This document shows positions 18,678 through 27,351 of a stretch of 64,000 bases of DNA, one piece after another. A program made the translations under genes and the position numbers. Source of the DNA: SAR92 clade bacterium H455 (GTDB lineage Bacteria > Pseudomonadota > Gammaproteobacteria > Pseudomonadales > Porticoccaceae); contig CP103416.1 in the NCBI GenBank assembly GCA_024802545.1, forward strand, positions 1,302,001 through 1,366,000. The letters run 5' to 3'. Below the pieces are notes generated by a model. The model was not told the origin of the DNA, did not search any database, and saw only the letters and a list, made by a program, of their open reading frames with translations. Every line of letters starts with the position of its first letter. Positions within the stretch are counted from its first letter, which is position 1.

Positions 18678-19919
18678 TTAATGGCTAGCGGCAGTGGCGC
18701 CGGCTTCGTTGATTTGCTGGTACTTGTAAAAACGCTCCAGCTCAAAGGGTTTGATAATGTCCGGGACCTTTTTTGTCGCCACCAGCTCGGCCATGGTTTT
18801 GCCGCAGATCGGTGTCGCTTTAAAGCCCCAGGTGCCCCAGCCCGCATCCAGATAATAATTCTCCACCGGACTGAGTCCCATAATTGGACTGTAGTCTGGT
18901 GTCATATCGGTGGTGCCAGCCCACTGGCGCAACATTCGTGCCTGAGCTAAGAAGGGGAACAGTTCTAGCGCCGCTGCCGTGAGTGTCTCGCGTTGATCGA
19001 GAGTGGCTCTAGTATTGTAGAGTGGATAGGGATCTGAACCGCCGCCAATAACAAACTCCCCGCGGGATGTCTGATGGGTGTAGACATGCAGATGGGGCGA
19101 ACTGACATGGGGCGTCAATAGGGGTTTATAGGGTTGAGTGACCATGGCCTGGAGAGGGTAGGAGTGAATAGGCAGTGGAATACCCGCCATCTTCGCCACC
19201 ACCGAACTGGCACCGGCAACGGCCTGAACCACACAGCCGCATTGAATACGTCCGCGATTGGTTTTTAGCGCTGTGACGCGACCGCTGGTCACTTCTATAT
19301 CCTGCACTTCGGTGAGCTGGTGTAGTTCCACTCCGCGCTCACAGGCACCTTTGGCATAGCCCCAGGCCACCGCGTCGTGACGGGCGGTTGCCCCGTCTGC
19401 ATGCCAGAGTCCGCCGATAATTGGGAAGCGCGAGTCCTCAGACATATTTAAGTTGGGGATCATCTCGGCAATCTGCTGGCGGTCGATCAGTTCTGAGCGC
19501 ACACCCATATGCTGATTGACCTCGGCGCGCCAGCGAAAGCTGCGAATCGCCGCATCGCTGTGGGCCAGTGTGAGCTGGCCGCGACTCTCCATCATCACGT
19601 TGTAGTTAAATTCGTTGCTCAGATCTTGCCAGAGTTTTACTGACTCGCGATAGAAGGTGACACCTTCCTCGGTAAGATAATTGGAGCGAATCACCGCGGT
19701 GTTGCGAGCGGTATTACCACTGCCGAGATAGTTCTTTTCCAGTACTGCGACATTGGTGATGCCGTGGTATTTTGCCAGATGGTAGGCGATGCCGGTGCCG
19801 TGACCGCCGGCGCCAATAATCACTACGTCATAGTGCTTTTTAAGCTCTGTGGCAGGATTAAAGTGGTGCGTGCCCGGGTACTCACTGTTGAGTCCATATT
19901 TTAAAAGTCCAAATGGCAT
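18678..19919 (-). CDS. soxB: sarcosine oxidase beta subunit
   Basis: A 413-residue FAD-dependent amine oxidase subunit. The FAD motif VVIIGAGGHGTGIAYHLAKY is about residues 32-51. The segment GLWHADGATARHDAVAWGYA (about residues 170-189) contains His173, in the region where heterotetrameric sarcosine oxidases attach FMN covalently. SoxB holds the sarcosine oxidation site. It follows purU by 30 bases and leads the sox genes. Confidence 0.95.
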   Translation of the reverse strand: MPFGLLKYGLNSEYPGTHHFNPATELKKHYDVVIIGAGGHGTGIAYHLAKYHGITNVAVLEKNYLGSGNTARNTAVIRSNYLTEEGVTFYRESVKLWQDLSNEFNYNVMMESRGQLTLAHSDAAIRSFRWRAEVNQHMGVRSELIDRQQIAEMIPNLNMSEDSRFPIIGGLWHADGATARHDAVAWGYAKGACERGVELHQLTEVQDIEVTSGRVTALKTNRGRIQCGCVVQAVAGASSVVAKMAGIPLPIHSYPLQAMVTQPYKPLLTPHVSSPHLHVYTHQTSRGEFVIGGGSDPYPLYNTRATLDQRETLTAAALELFPFLAQARMLRQWAGTTDMTPDYSPIMGLSPVENYYLDAGWGTWGFKATPICGKTMAELVATKKVPDIIKPFELERFYKYQQINEAGATAASH

Positions 19920-19949
19920 GGTGCCTCCAGAGTGCCGGCGGCGACTTGT

Positions 19950-20828
19950 TTAGCCGCCGAGAAACACTACTGTTTTATTGCCGTCGAGAAATACTCGCCG
20001 CTCAATGTGATAAGTGATTGCCTTACTCAGAGCTGTACTTTCGTTGTCACGGCCAACTCTGACTAAATGTTCCGGCTTGTAGTTGTGGTTAACGCGGGTC
20101 AGGATCTGTTCGATAATCGGCCCTTCATCGAGATCTGAAGTGACGTAGTGAGCGGTTGCACCGATCACTTTTACACCTCGGTCATAGGCTTGATGATAGG
20201 GTTTAGCGCCTTTAAATCCAGGCAGAAAAGAGTGGTGAATATTGATGCAGCGACCGGACAGTTGCGCCGACAGCGTATTGGAAAGAATCTGCATATAGCG
20301 AGCCAACACCACTAGCTCGGTACCGGTTTCGTCGACGATTTCCATCAGCCGTTGCTCCTGCTGGGCCTTGGTGTCTTTGGTCACTGGCAGGTGGATAAAG
20401 GCAATGCCTTCACGTTCAACCATAGCGCGCAGGTCAACATGATTGGAGACCACGGCGGTGACCTCCATATTGAATTCCCCTTTGCGGCGGCGGTATAAAA
20501 TATCATCGAGGCAGTGATCGTATTTGGACACCATAATCAGCGTCTTAACCGGCACCTTGGGGTCGTGGATATGCCAATCCATTTGAAAGCGCTGTGAGAC
20601 TTCAGTGAAAGAGCCTTTGATATGGTCAATAGAGGGCGAGCCGTCTTGCGGACGAAACACAGCGCGCATAAAAAATTTGTCAGTGGAGTCGTCGTCAAAC
20701 TGTTCCAGAGCGCAGATATAACAGTCGCGCTCGGCCAAGTAACTGGTGACGGCGGCAACTACGCCAGTGCCTGCACGGCAGGTGCCGGTGAAAATATAGT
20801 TGTTAGACTCTTGTGGCATGGTGGTCAT
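19950..20828 (-). CDS. purU: formyltetrahydrofolate deformylase
   Basis: A 292-residue PurU: an N-terminal ACT domain (about residues 10-90) and a C-terminal formyltransferase-fold domain with the catalytic region INIHHSFLPGFKGAKPYHQA (about residues 195-214) and the Asp in HYVTSDLDEGPI. It hydrolyses 10-formyl-THF to formate and THF. Placed first in the sarcosine oxidase operon, it would regenerate THF from the one-carbon units released. glyA and folD are not in the window. A second Met (MPQESN) three codons in is an alternative start. Confidence 0.93.
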   Translation of the reverse strand: MTTMPQESNNYIFTGTCRAGTGVVAAVTSYLAERDCYICALEQFDDDSTDKFFMRAVFRPQDGSPSIDHIKGSFTEVSQRFQMDWHIHDPKVPVKTLIMVSKYDHCLDDILYRRRKGEFNMEVTAVVSNHVDLRAMVEREGIAFIHLPVTKDTKAQQEQRLMEIVDETGTELVVLARYMQILSNTLSAQLSGRCINIHHSFLPGFKGAKPYHQAYDRGVKVIGATAHYVTSDLDEGPIIEQILTRVNHNYKPEHLVRVGRDNESTALSKAITYHIERRVFLDGNKTVVFLGG

Positions 20829-20918
20829 GGTATGGGTCCGCTTAAATTTTTGCTGTCAGATAAAGGTTATACATCGAGCAATTAAACCTGCTTTGTCGGT
20901 CTCTCACAAAGCGCATGA

Positions 20919-20948
20919 ATAATGCCGCGAAGTCTGTAGAATGGTCAA
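20919..20948 (-). promoter_or_regulatory. candidate promoter for purU-soxBDAG
   Basis: On the minus strand TTGACC (20943-20948) and CATTAT (20919-20924) are separated by 18 bases, a fair sigma-70 match about 90 bases before the purU start. It was assigned by eye. Confidence 0.35.
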
Positions 20949-21045
20949 TTAATTCGGGAGGAGATTAGCAAGTCTACTGTTGACAGATAGATGCGCTAAT
21001 TATCTTTGTTGCCTGACTATTTCCAGACAATACAATACCTAAAAA

Positions 21046-21687
21046 ATGCTGAAAAAACATACTTTTAAAATGTCTACATCTTCGGTTATTAAGGCGCTGT
21101 TACTCTGCGCAGTGATTGCCCTGTCTGGCTGCAGCACCTACAAGCCGACCAAGACCACTGATATCTGTAATATTTTCCGCGGCGAGACCGATTGGTACAA
21201 AGCTGCGCGCAAGGCCAACAAACGCTGGGGGACACCGATTCCCCTGATGATGGCGATTATCAATCAGGAATCTAGCTTCCGGCACAATGTTCGCCCCGAC
21301 CGACCTACGTTTTTGTTTATCCCACTGCCGCGCAGATCTTCCGCCTACGGTTACGCTCAGGCTCAGGACCCGGCTTGGAACGACTATCGTCGCGACACCG
21401 GACACTGGAGTCACGATCGGGATAAGTTTGGCGATGCGATCAACTTTGTTGGCTGGTACACGGATAAAAGCCACAAAAATCTCGGCCTATCCAAGTGGGA
21501 TGCCCCCAATCAATACCTAGCCTATCACGAGGGCTGGGGTGGATTTAAACGCGGCACCTACAAAAAGAAAAAGTTTTTGAGTGGCGTTGCGGCCAAGGTA
21601 AAGAAACAAACTGCGACCTATGGTGCTCAATTAAAGAAATGTCAGCCAGGGCTGGATAAAGCCGTAAAAGGCTGGTGGTCTTTTTAA
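21046..21687 (+). CDS. lipoprotein with SLT-type lytic transglycosylase-like domain
   Basis: A 213-residue protein with a lipoprotein signal (lipobox LSGC, Cys about residue 29) and a lysozyme-like core: the catalytic Glu in MAIINQESSFRHN (about residues 68-80) and the following YGYAQAQDPAW motif, both typical of family-1-type soluble lytic transglycosylases. It probably acts on peptidoglycan from the outer membrane. A start eight codons later (MSTSSV) would also leave a complete signal peptide. It is divergent from purU. The C-terminus is Lys-rich. Confidence 0.82.
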   Translation: MLKKHTFKMSTSSVIKALLLCAVIALSGCSTYKPTKTTDICNIFRGETDWYKAARKANKRWGTPIPLMMAIINQESSFRHNVRPDRPTFLFIPLPRRSSAYGYAQAQDPAWNDYRRDTGHWSHDRDKFGDAINFVGWYTDKSHKNLGLSKWDAPNQYLAYHEGWGGFKRGTYKKKKFLSGVAAKVKKQTATYGAQLKKCQPGLDKAVKGWWSF

Positions 21688-21689
21688 TT

Positions 21690-21748
21690 TAGACTGATTT
21701 AGTCTAGAGATGATGGGACTCAATTGCCTTTGAGTCGCATAGTTTTTG
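21690..21748 (+). terminator. two small hairpins, possible terminator
   Basis: TAGACT-gattt-AGTCTA (21690-21706) and GACTCAA-ttgcct-TTGAGTC (21717-21736) follow the stop codon; the second is followed by six mixed bases and then five T. It is a weak intrinsic terminator at best. Confidence 0.35.
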
Positions 21749-21806
21749 TAGCACCCTTAAGTTGCAATAGCGACGTCCTATTTATAACAACTAAAAAAGA
21801 TCGCTT

Positions 21807-23273
21807 ATGAATCACTTCGACATGATTATTATTGGTGCTGGCCTCTCTGGCATTGGCGCAGCCTGCCACTTGCAGTCCAAACACCCGAATAAAAGTTACA
21901 AAATTATCGAGAGCCGCGAGCGTATGGGTGGCACCTGGGATCTATTCCGCTATCCGGGGGTGCGTTCAGATTCTGATATGCACACTCTTGGCTACAGTTT
22001 TAAGCCGTGGCTGAGCGCCAAATCCATTGCCGACGGCCCAGCCATTCGCGACTATATCAAAGAGAGTGCTGCGGAATATGGTGTCGACCAACATATTCAA
22101 TACCAACGCAAAGTCGTTGCCGCCTCCTGGGATAGCGCAACGGCAAAATGGACCCTTACCCTGGAGAATACCGGTGACCTTGCCGGGTCAACTGTTGAGC
22201 CAGAAACCCTGTCCTGCAACTTTATTTACAGCTGTACCGGTTACTATCGCTATGATCAGGGCTTCACTCCAGACTTTCCCGATGCGGATCAGTTCAAAGG
22301 TCAGATTGTGCACCCTCAGCTGTGGCCGCAAGATCTCGATTACAGTGGCAAACGTGTAATTGTTATTGGCAGTGGTGCCACCGCCATTACCCTAGTGCCT
22401 TCGTTGGCCAAGACAGCCGGCCATGTCACCATGCTGCAGCGCTCGCCAACCTATGTGCTGTCGAGCCCCGATGAAGATGCCATGAGTCAGAGACTGCGCC
22501 GCTGGTTCCCCGAGCAGTTGGCCTATGACCTGACGCGGTGGAAAAATGTCACCGCTCAGGCGCTGTTATTTCAGCTCAGTCGACGCTACCCCAACTATGT
22601 GAAAAAGCTCATTCGCAAAGTGGTACAGGGCTGGATGGGCGATGACTTTGATATAGACACCCATTTTAATCCCAGCTACAAGCCCTGGGATCAGCGCCTC
22701 TGTCTAGTGCCTAACGGCGACCTGTTTCGCTCATTGCGCAAAGGCACGTCGAGCATAGTCACTGATCATATTGAGCGCTTCACCGAAAACGGCATCCAGC
22801 TTAAATCTGGCGAGACTCTAGAGGCTGATATTATTGTCACCGCCACCGGCCTTGAGCTGTTGCTGCTCGGCGGTCTTAAACTTGAAGTGGACGGTGTTGA
22901 GAAGAAAGTCTCAGATAGTCTGACCTACAAGGGCATGATGTTTAGTGGTATTCCCAATTTTGCCTTGGCGGCGGGTTACACCAATGCCTCCTGGACACTC
23001 AAATGCGATCTCACTAGCAACTATGTCTGTCGTCTGATTAGTTATATGGATAAGCACCAGTATCAATACTGTGTTGCCAACAACGATCCCAGTGTTAAGC
23101 GGCTGCAGTTTTTAGATCTCGCATCCGGCTATGTGGATCGCGCCATGGATCAGTTCCCCAAGCAGGGTGATAAGAGTCCGTGGAAATTACATCAAAATTA
23201 TCTACTGGATATTTTTAATCTAAGACTGGGCTCTGTGCGGGATAAAGCCATGGGGTTTTATAAGGCTAAATAA
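21807..23273 (+). CDS. FAD-dependent Baeyer-Villiger-type monooxygenase (EthA-like)
   Basis: A 488-residue flavoprotein. The FAD motif IIGAGLSGIGAACHLQ lies about residues 8-23, and the FRYPGVRSDSDMHTLGYSF stretch (about 48-66) is typical of the EthA branch. The Baeyer-Villiger fingerprint FxGxxxHxxxWP is present as FKGQIVHPQLWP at 163-174, and the NADPH motif VIVIGSGATAITLVPSLA follows. Such enzymes insert oxygen into ketones or oxidise sulfur or nitrogen. It is followed by an iron alcohol dehydrogenase and a thioesterase on the same strand, suggesting ketone or secondary-alcohol breakdown. DMS or sulfide oxidation cannot be excluded, given the DMSP locus upstream. Confidence 0.88.
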   Translation: MNHFDMIIIGAGLSGIGAACHLQSKHPNKSYKIIESRERMGGTWDLFRYPGVRSDSDMHTLGYSFKPWLSAKSIADGPAIRDYIKESAAEYGVDQHIQYQRKVVAASWDSATAKWTLTLENTGDLAGSTVEPETLSCNFIYSCTGYYRYDQGFTPDFPDADQFKGQIVHPQLWPQDLDYSGKRVIVIGSGATAITLVPSLAKTAGHVTMLQRSPTYVLSSPDEDAMSQRLRRWFPEQLAYDLTRWKNVTAQALLFQLSRRYPNYVKKLIRKVVQGWMGDDFDIDTHFNPSYKPWDQRLCLVPNGDLFRSLRKGTSSIVTDHIERFTENGIQLKSGETLEADIIVTATGLELLLLGGLKLEVDGVEKKVSDSLTYKGMMFSGIPNFALAAGYTNASWTLKCDLTSNYVCRLISYMDKHQYQYCVANNDPSVKRLQFLDLASGYVDRAMDQFPKQGDKSPWKLHQNYLLDIFNLRLGSVRDKAMGFYKAK

Positions 23274-23351
23274 TATTTTCGGTGCCAATAAACAGTGCGT
23301 AAATAAATAATAAAAGAATAAAAAAGCAGAATAAAAAACGGCAACAATATT

Positions 23352-24509
23352 ATGAATGGTTTTTTCTACAGTGCAGTATCCGATGTTCTGATGGGCCCAG
23401 ATACAGCTACTCAGTTGGGCGACTTAGCCGCGACCATGGGTATTCAGCGGGCGCTAATCGTCACTGATCCAGGAATTATTCAATTCGCTCTTTTAGATGG
23501 GGCGGTTGCCAACCTTAAAGCCAATAATATTGAACTGAGCATCTATTCCGATGTTATTGCCGACCCCCCAGAGTCAGTGGTTATGGACGCGGTGTCCTCA
23601 GCTCAGGCCTTTGGCTGCGACGGCGTTATCGGTTTTGGCGGCGGCAGTTCTATGGATGTGGCCAAGCTGCTGGCGGTACTGATTAAAGGCGAGCAGCAGC
23701 TGGCTGATATCTATGGTGTGGATCAAATTAGTGGCGGGCGACTGCCATTGATTCAGGTGCCCACCACTGCAGGTACTGGTTCTGAAGCGACCATGGTGTC
23801 GATTATTACCACCGGTGAGACCACCAAGGCCGGTGTGGTCAGTCGAATCCTTCTAGCGGACAAGGTTATTCTCGATGCTAAGCTGACGCTGGGCCTGCCC
23901 CCTGCGGTGACAGCGGCCACCGGCATTGATGCCATGGTCCATGCCATTGAGGCTTACACCAGTGTGCGCTTAAAAAACCCGCTATCCGATATGCTCGCTC
24001 GCGAGGCTCTGCGTCTGATGGCAGACAATATCTCCACAGCAGTCAAGCAGGGGGATAATCTGCAAGCGCGGGAGGCTATGCTTTTGGGCGCCATGCTAGC
24101 GGGCCAAGCCTTTGCCAATGCCCCAGTGGCAGCGGTGCATGCCTTGGCCTATCCACTGGGTGGCAATTATCATATCCCCCACGGTTTAAGTAACTCCTTA
24201 GTACTGCCCCATGTGCTGCGCTTTAATGCGCCAGCGGCAGCTGAGTTATACGCTGAGCTGGCACCGATTATTTTGCCCGGCAGAACTTTGCCCAGCGCTG
24301 CTCTTGAAGTGAGCGAGCTACTGGCGCAACACTTTTTACAGCTGGCTGCAGATCTGGGTTTGCAGACGCGGTTAAGAGATATGAATATTGCCGAGTCGGA
24401 TCTACCCAAGCTAGCGGAAGAGGCGATGTTGCAGCAGCGGCTATTAATGAATAATCCCAGAGAGCTGAGTCTTAACGATGTGCTTTCAATCTACCAGCAG
24501 GCGTTTTAA
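23352..24509 (+). CDS. iron-containing alcohol dehydrogenase
   Basis: A 385-residue group III alcohol dehydrogenase, a distant paralogue of the dddB product in this window. NAD motif FGGGSSMDVAKLLA about residues 97-110, PTTAGTGSEATMVS about 136, and metal-ligand segments DAMVHAIEAYTS and NYHIPHGLSNSLVLPH. It lies 78 bases after the monooxygenase gene and abuts the thioesterase gene, so the three are likely cotranscribed. It probably interconverts an alcohol and aldehyde or ketone handled by its neighbours; substrate unknown. Confidence 0.88.
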   Translation: MNGFFYSAVSDVLMGPDTATQLGDLAATMGIQRALIVTDPGIIQFALLDGAVANLKANNIELSIYSDVIADPPESVVMDAVSSAQAFGCDGVIGFGGGSSMDVAKLLAVLIKGEQQLADIYGVDQISGGRLPLIQVPTTAGTGSEATMVSIITTGETTKAGVVSRILLADKVILDAKLTLGLPPAVTAATGIDAMVHAIEAYTSVRLKNPLSDMLAREALRLMADNISTAVKQGDNLQAREAMLLGAMLAGQAFANAPVAAVHALAYPLGGNYHIPHGLSNSLVLPHVLRFNAPAAAELYAELAPIILPGRTLPSAALEVSELLAQHFLQLAADLGLQTRLRDMNIAESDLPKLAEEAMLQQRLLMNNPRELSLNDVLSIYQQAF

Positions 24510-24512
24510 GTG

Positions 24513-24944
24513 ATGAGTGATAACAGCGACCAACGTAACAACTACAAATACTTTACCCCTATCACCACCCGCTGGATGGATAACGATATCTATGGTCACG
24601 TAAACAACGTGGTCTATTACAGCTACTTTGATTCGGTGGCGAATCAGTTTTTAATCGAAGAGGGCGGCTTGGATATTCACAGCGCTGAGGTTATTGGCTT
24701 TGTGGTGGCATCTAACTGCCAATATAAATCGCCAATCGCCTATCCGGACAAAATCGATGCTGGATTGCGGGTCAATAAACTGGGTAATAGCTCAGTGGAA
24801 TACGGTATCGCGATTTTTAAGCAGGGCGCCGAAACCGCTTCCGCAGTCGGCACCTTCACCCATGTTTTTGTCAATCGCGCCACGGATAAGTCTGTGGCGA
24901 TTCCAGCTCAAATTAGGACTAGCTTAGTCATTCTTTTAACCTGA
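24513..24944 (+). CDS. 4-hydroxybenzoyl-CoA thioesterase-like hot-dog thioesterase
   Basis: A 143-residue single hot-dog domain. The motif TTRWMDNDIYGHVNNVVYYSYFD (about residues 16-38) carries the Asp and the HVNN seen in FadM/YbgC acyl-CoA thioesterases. It starts three bases after the dehydrogenase stop; a GTG directly at 24510 is an alternative start. It likely releases a free acid from an acyl-CoA formed by the preceding oxidative genes. Confidence 0.88.
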   Translation: MSDNSDQRNNYKYFTPITTRWMDNDIYGHVNNVVYYSYFDSVANQFLIEEGGLDIHSAEVIGFVVASNCQYKSPIAYPDKIDAGLRVNKLGNSSVEYGIAIFKQGAETASAVGTFTHVFVNRATDKSVAIPAQIRTSLVILLT

Positions 24945-25291
24945 TTCTATTTGAATTTTGGTTTCCTCCGGCTGTTATCATCTGATTGAACACAGACTTT
25001 CGGTCTTTGGTCAGGCTGATGTTATGCCTCTCGGCAGATTAGTAGGAAAGGTTTTTACTGAAAACTGCCCTCGCTAATGTACCGACCCTGCAACCCCCAT
25101 GCGTGATATTAATGCAGAATACTCTGGATTTTACCCTCTTTTTGTCTGGATTTTATGTGTTTATTGAAAGAATTATCCTGCATTCATGGCAAGTCGTTTA
25201 GATATGAGGAGAGTTATTTATAGCGGCAGTGCGTGACCAAGTTATTCTTCAGAAAGAAGTTTAAAAATACTAATAACAAGGAAATGTTAAA
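24945..25291. other. 347-base spacer before AT-rich island
   Basis: No gene was recognised. The base composition falls towards AT from about 25,100 onwards. A direct repeat TCTGGATTTTA occurs at 25123-25133 and 25145-25155, spaced 22 bases, two helical turns apart. AAGGAAA at 25278-25284 is the ribosome site of the next gene. Confidence 0.5.
25123..25155 (+). repeat. TCTGGATTTTA direct repeat, 22-base period
   Basis: Two exact 11-base copies 22 bases apart and about 137 bases upstream of the first island gene. The spacing would place two bound proteins on the same DNA face. It may be a regulatory site or chance in AT-rich DNA. Confidence 0.35.
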
Positions 25292-25594
25292 ATGAAAAAA
25301 TTCAATACACCAATATTTTTTGTTACTTCAGTATGTTTTTCGTTGGCATTTGCGACTGAAAAACCTACAACGAGTCAAGTAGTACAGGCTGATACGTACG
25401 AGAAGTGTGCTCTCAAGGTTTTTGAGAAATCCTCGAAAGTCAGTGACGTATTTAAGTTGTGCGAAGCTGAAATGAATGCTTATCTCGCGATATACGATGC
25501 AAAAACAAAAGAAAAGGTTAAGCAGAAGGTTAAGGTGGAGACCCGCAGAGCGCTTACGAAAAAGACCCTCCCGCCATCTAGCAATGAGGGCTGA
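25292..25594 (+). CDS. small secreted protein, unknown
   Basis: A 100-residue protein with a clear Sec signal (MKKFNTPIFFVTSVCFSLAFA, likely cleaved after AFA). The mature part is Lys/Glu-rich and helical, with two Cys (in YEKCAL and FKLCEA) that could form one disulfide, and a very basic C-terminal third. AAGGAAA precedes the ATG by seven bases. No family was recognised. Its end overlaps the next gene by 11 bases, so the two are coupled. Confidence 0.65.
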   Translation: MKKFNTPIFFVTSVCFSLAFATEKPTTSQVVQADTYEKCALKVFEKSSKVSDVFKLCEAEMNAYLAIYDAKTKEKVKQKVKVETRRALTKKTLPPSSNEG

Positions 25595-27299
25595 ACATGA
25601 AAAACTATTACTGTTAGCCATTATATGGCCGGTGTTGCTAAGTGCTGAAATTACAGGGCCAGCTACAAGTACGGGTAATTTCATTCTTGAGTGGAGCGAG
25701 TCAGATGCCAAATTACGAGAAGTTGACGGTGCGGGTAATTATATAGGCTCATGGCTAGGTTCCTCTGCTTCAATATTCAAACCCGATGGAACTTATACTT
25801 TCTGGGAGTGGCGTTGTTTTAACTTACCTTTTAGTAATTCCTATTGCTTTTCTAACGATACTCACCAAGTCACGGTTGCGGCAGTCGTCGGTGGGCCAAG
25901 TTATCCTGAAGAATCACGAATCCAGGCGGCTTATCAGTACGAGCTTCGATCCGGTGATTTTAATAATGACGGAAAAGTGGATGTGCTAGTTGATCGTATT
26001 AGCACTGGGCCTATAGATGGAACCTTACAGTCCTATATCCTCTATCAATATTCAAATGGTCTTCTAGAGGCTAAAAAACCAATAACTTCAGAACTCATTA
26101 ATGCTCGAACCTTTCCTTTAAGCACCCTGCTTAACTTAATGCCGAGTGACATTAATGCTGATGGTTATGCTGACCACATAGTTGAAAATCTTAACGCGGT
26201 TATGGGTTCCTCTGTGGTTAATGAATATATAGTTTATGCAGCCGGATCTGCAGTCGACAAAAGCAAACCTTTAGGAGGGGCTGAAATTGACGATGAGTTC
26301 CGCGATTTTACTACTGATCTAAGTCAATGGCTAAACGATCAAAATCACTTTGCCAATAACATTGCTAATACAGCGGTCCCTCAGTTTTCAATTAGCATCT
26401 CGTGTGGGAGCGGAATACATTGGTTCAGTGGGATTGGCGGGTTAATATCTGATCGTTTCTGTTTTCCTATGTTTAGACTTGAGAGCTATAAACAGGCTCA
26501 GACCGGAGTTAATTTGAATGCTCTATCTGCATCGACGAGAATCGACTCTATGTATGCTGATATCGAAAATATAGGCGATGATGATTTATGGCAGTTATCT
26601 CAGTTTGCTAAAACGGTGCTTAATGTCCATTCATTTGGTTTTGATGACGCTGGGACTCGACAAGCAACAAATCATGGTGAGGATAATGATTTGGATGAGA
26701 AAACGGCAGCATTGATTCAATTTTCTTATATGCTAATAGCGGCCGGGCAAGATGTTGTCGTCCAAAAGCCTAATGTCACCCATGATTATCAGCTTGAAAC
26801 AGAGGTATGTAGTATCAGTGAGGCCTTTTGTACTCTAGTTAATATCGCCTGTTGGGGGCGACACTACCATGCTCCGCTGGAAAGAAAAGAGGACCATGAG
26901 ATCCCTGTGGAAAATGGAGAAACTTCTGATCTAGAAGATCTCTTTGGGTTTGAAAATGAGATAAAAACTGGCGTTGGAACTTCAGCTGGGTTGCCATCCA
27001 ATGCAATCGCAAACGTCACTGAGCCAAGTCATATACTTCATGATACAGATGGGCCTAGTTTTGGGACTTGCCCCCAGCCTGTCTCAGGGCAAGGCTCTGG
27101 GGCCGTTAATGAGTGTTCTCAGGTATATCGAGAACCCTTTGAGAGTGGTGGTAAGATTAAGATGAGAACTCGTGGCTTTGGCGATAATCGCTTTGCTTTA
27201 CCAAATCAAGTAGGGGGACCATGGATATTCAGGAAGCTCGATGAAGATATGATTGAAGCCATTGATAGTGCAGCCGATGGGTTGTGTCCATCACTGTAG
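25584..27299 (+). CDS. large secreted protein with FG-GAP/VCBS-like N-terminus, orphan Rhs-like head
   Basis: About 571 residues from an ATG overlapping the preceding gene; longer N-terminal extensions are possible but would read through the overlap as a very basic stretch. A signal-like hydrophobic segment (LLLLAIIWPVLLSAE) is followed by ITGPATSTGNFILEWSES, a type of opening I associate with secreted Rhs/YD-repeat proteins, and by two Asp-rich calcium-type repeats, DFNNDGKVDVLVD and DINADGYADHIV. No YD repeats follow. Instead the C-terminal about 250 residues, Cys-containing and ending in RTRGFGDNRFALPNQVGGPW (about 535-554) plus a short acidic tail, match nothing I know. A secreted toxin or enzyme is possible. 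A small membrane protein gene follows. Confidence 0.65.
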   Translation: MRAEHEKLLLLAIIWPVLLSAEITGPATSTGNFILEWSESDAKLREVDGAGNYIGSWLGSSASIFKPDGTYTFWEWRCFNLPFSNSYCFSNDTHQVTVAAVVGGPSYPEESRIQAAYQYELRSGDFNNDGKVDVLVDRISTGPIDGTLQSYILYQYSNGLLEAKKPITSELINARTFPLSTLLNLMPSDINADGYADHIVENLNAVMGSSVVNEYIVYAAGSAVDKSKPLGGAEIDDEFRDFTTDLSQWLNDQNHFANNIANTAVPQFSISISCGSGIHWFSGIGGLISDRFCFPMFRLESYKQAQTGVNLNALSASTRIDSMYADIENIGDDDLWQLSQFAKTVLNVHSFGFDDAGTRQATNHGEDNDLDEKTAALIQFSYMLIAAGQDVVVQKPNVTHDYQLETEVCSISEAFCTLVNIACWGRHYHAPLERKEDHEIPVENGETSDLEDLFGFENEIKTGVGTSAGLPSNAIANVTEPSHILHDTDGPSFGTCPQPVSGQGSGAVNECSQVYREPFESGGKIKMRTRGFGDNRFALPNQVGGPWIFRKLDEDMIEAIDSAADGLCPSL

Positions 27300-27310
27300 G
27301 GTCGCAAAAT

Positions 27311-27334
27311 GAGGGCGAAAATTATTTCGCCCTC
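27311..27334 (+). promoter_or_regulatory. perfect 10-bp hairpin between island genes
   Basis: GAGGGCGAAA-atta-TTTCGCCCTC forms a perfect ten-pair stem with a four-base loop, 12 bases after the upstream stop. There is no U-run, so it is more likely an mRNA-processing or stability element than a terminator. The next gene's ribosome site AGGAG follows at 27341. Confidence 0.6.
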
Positions 27335-27351
27335 TGCCTTAGGAGTAAATT

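Noticed and set aside
20829-21045. Glycine riboswitch upstream of purU-sox
   Set aside because: A GAGAGACCG-like string is present, but the paired aptamer stems and the CCGAAGG-type core are not seen.
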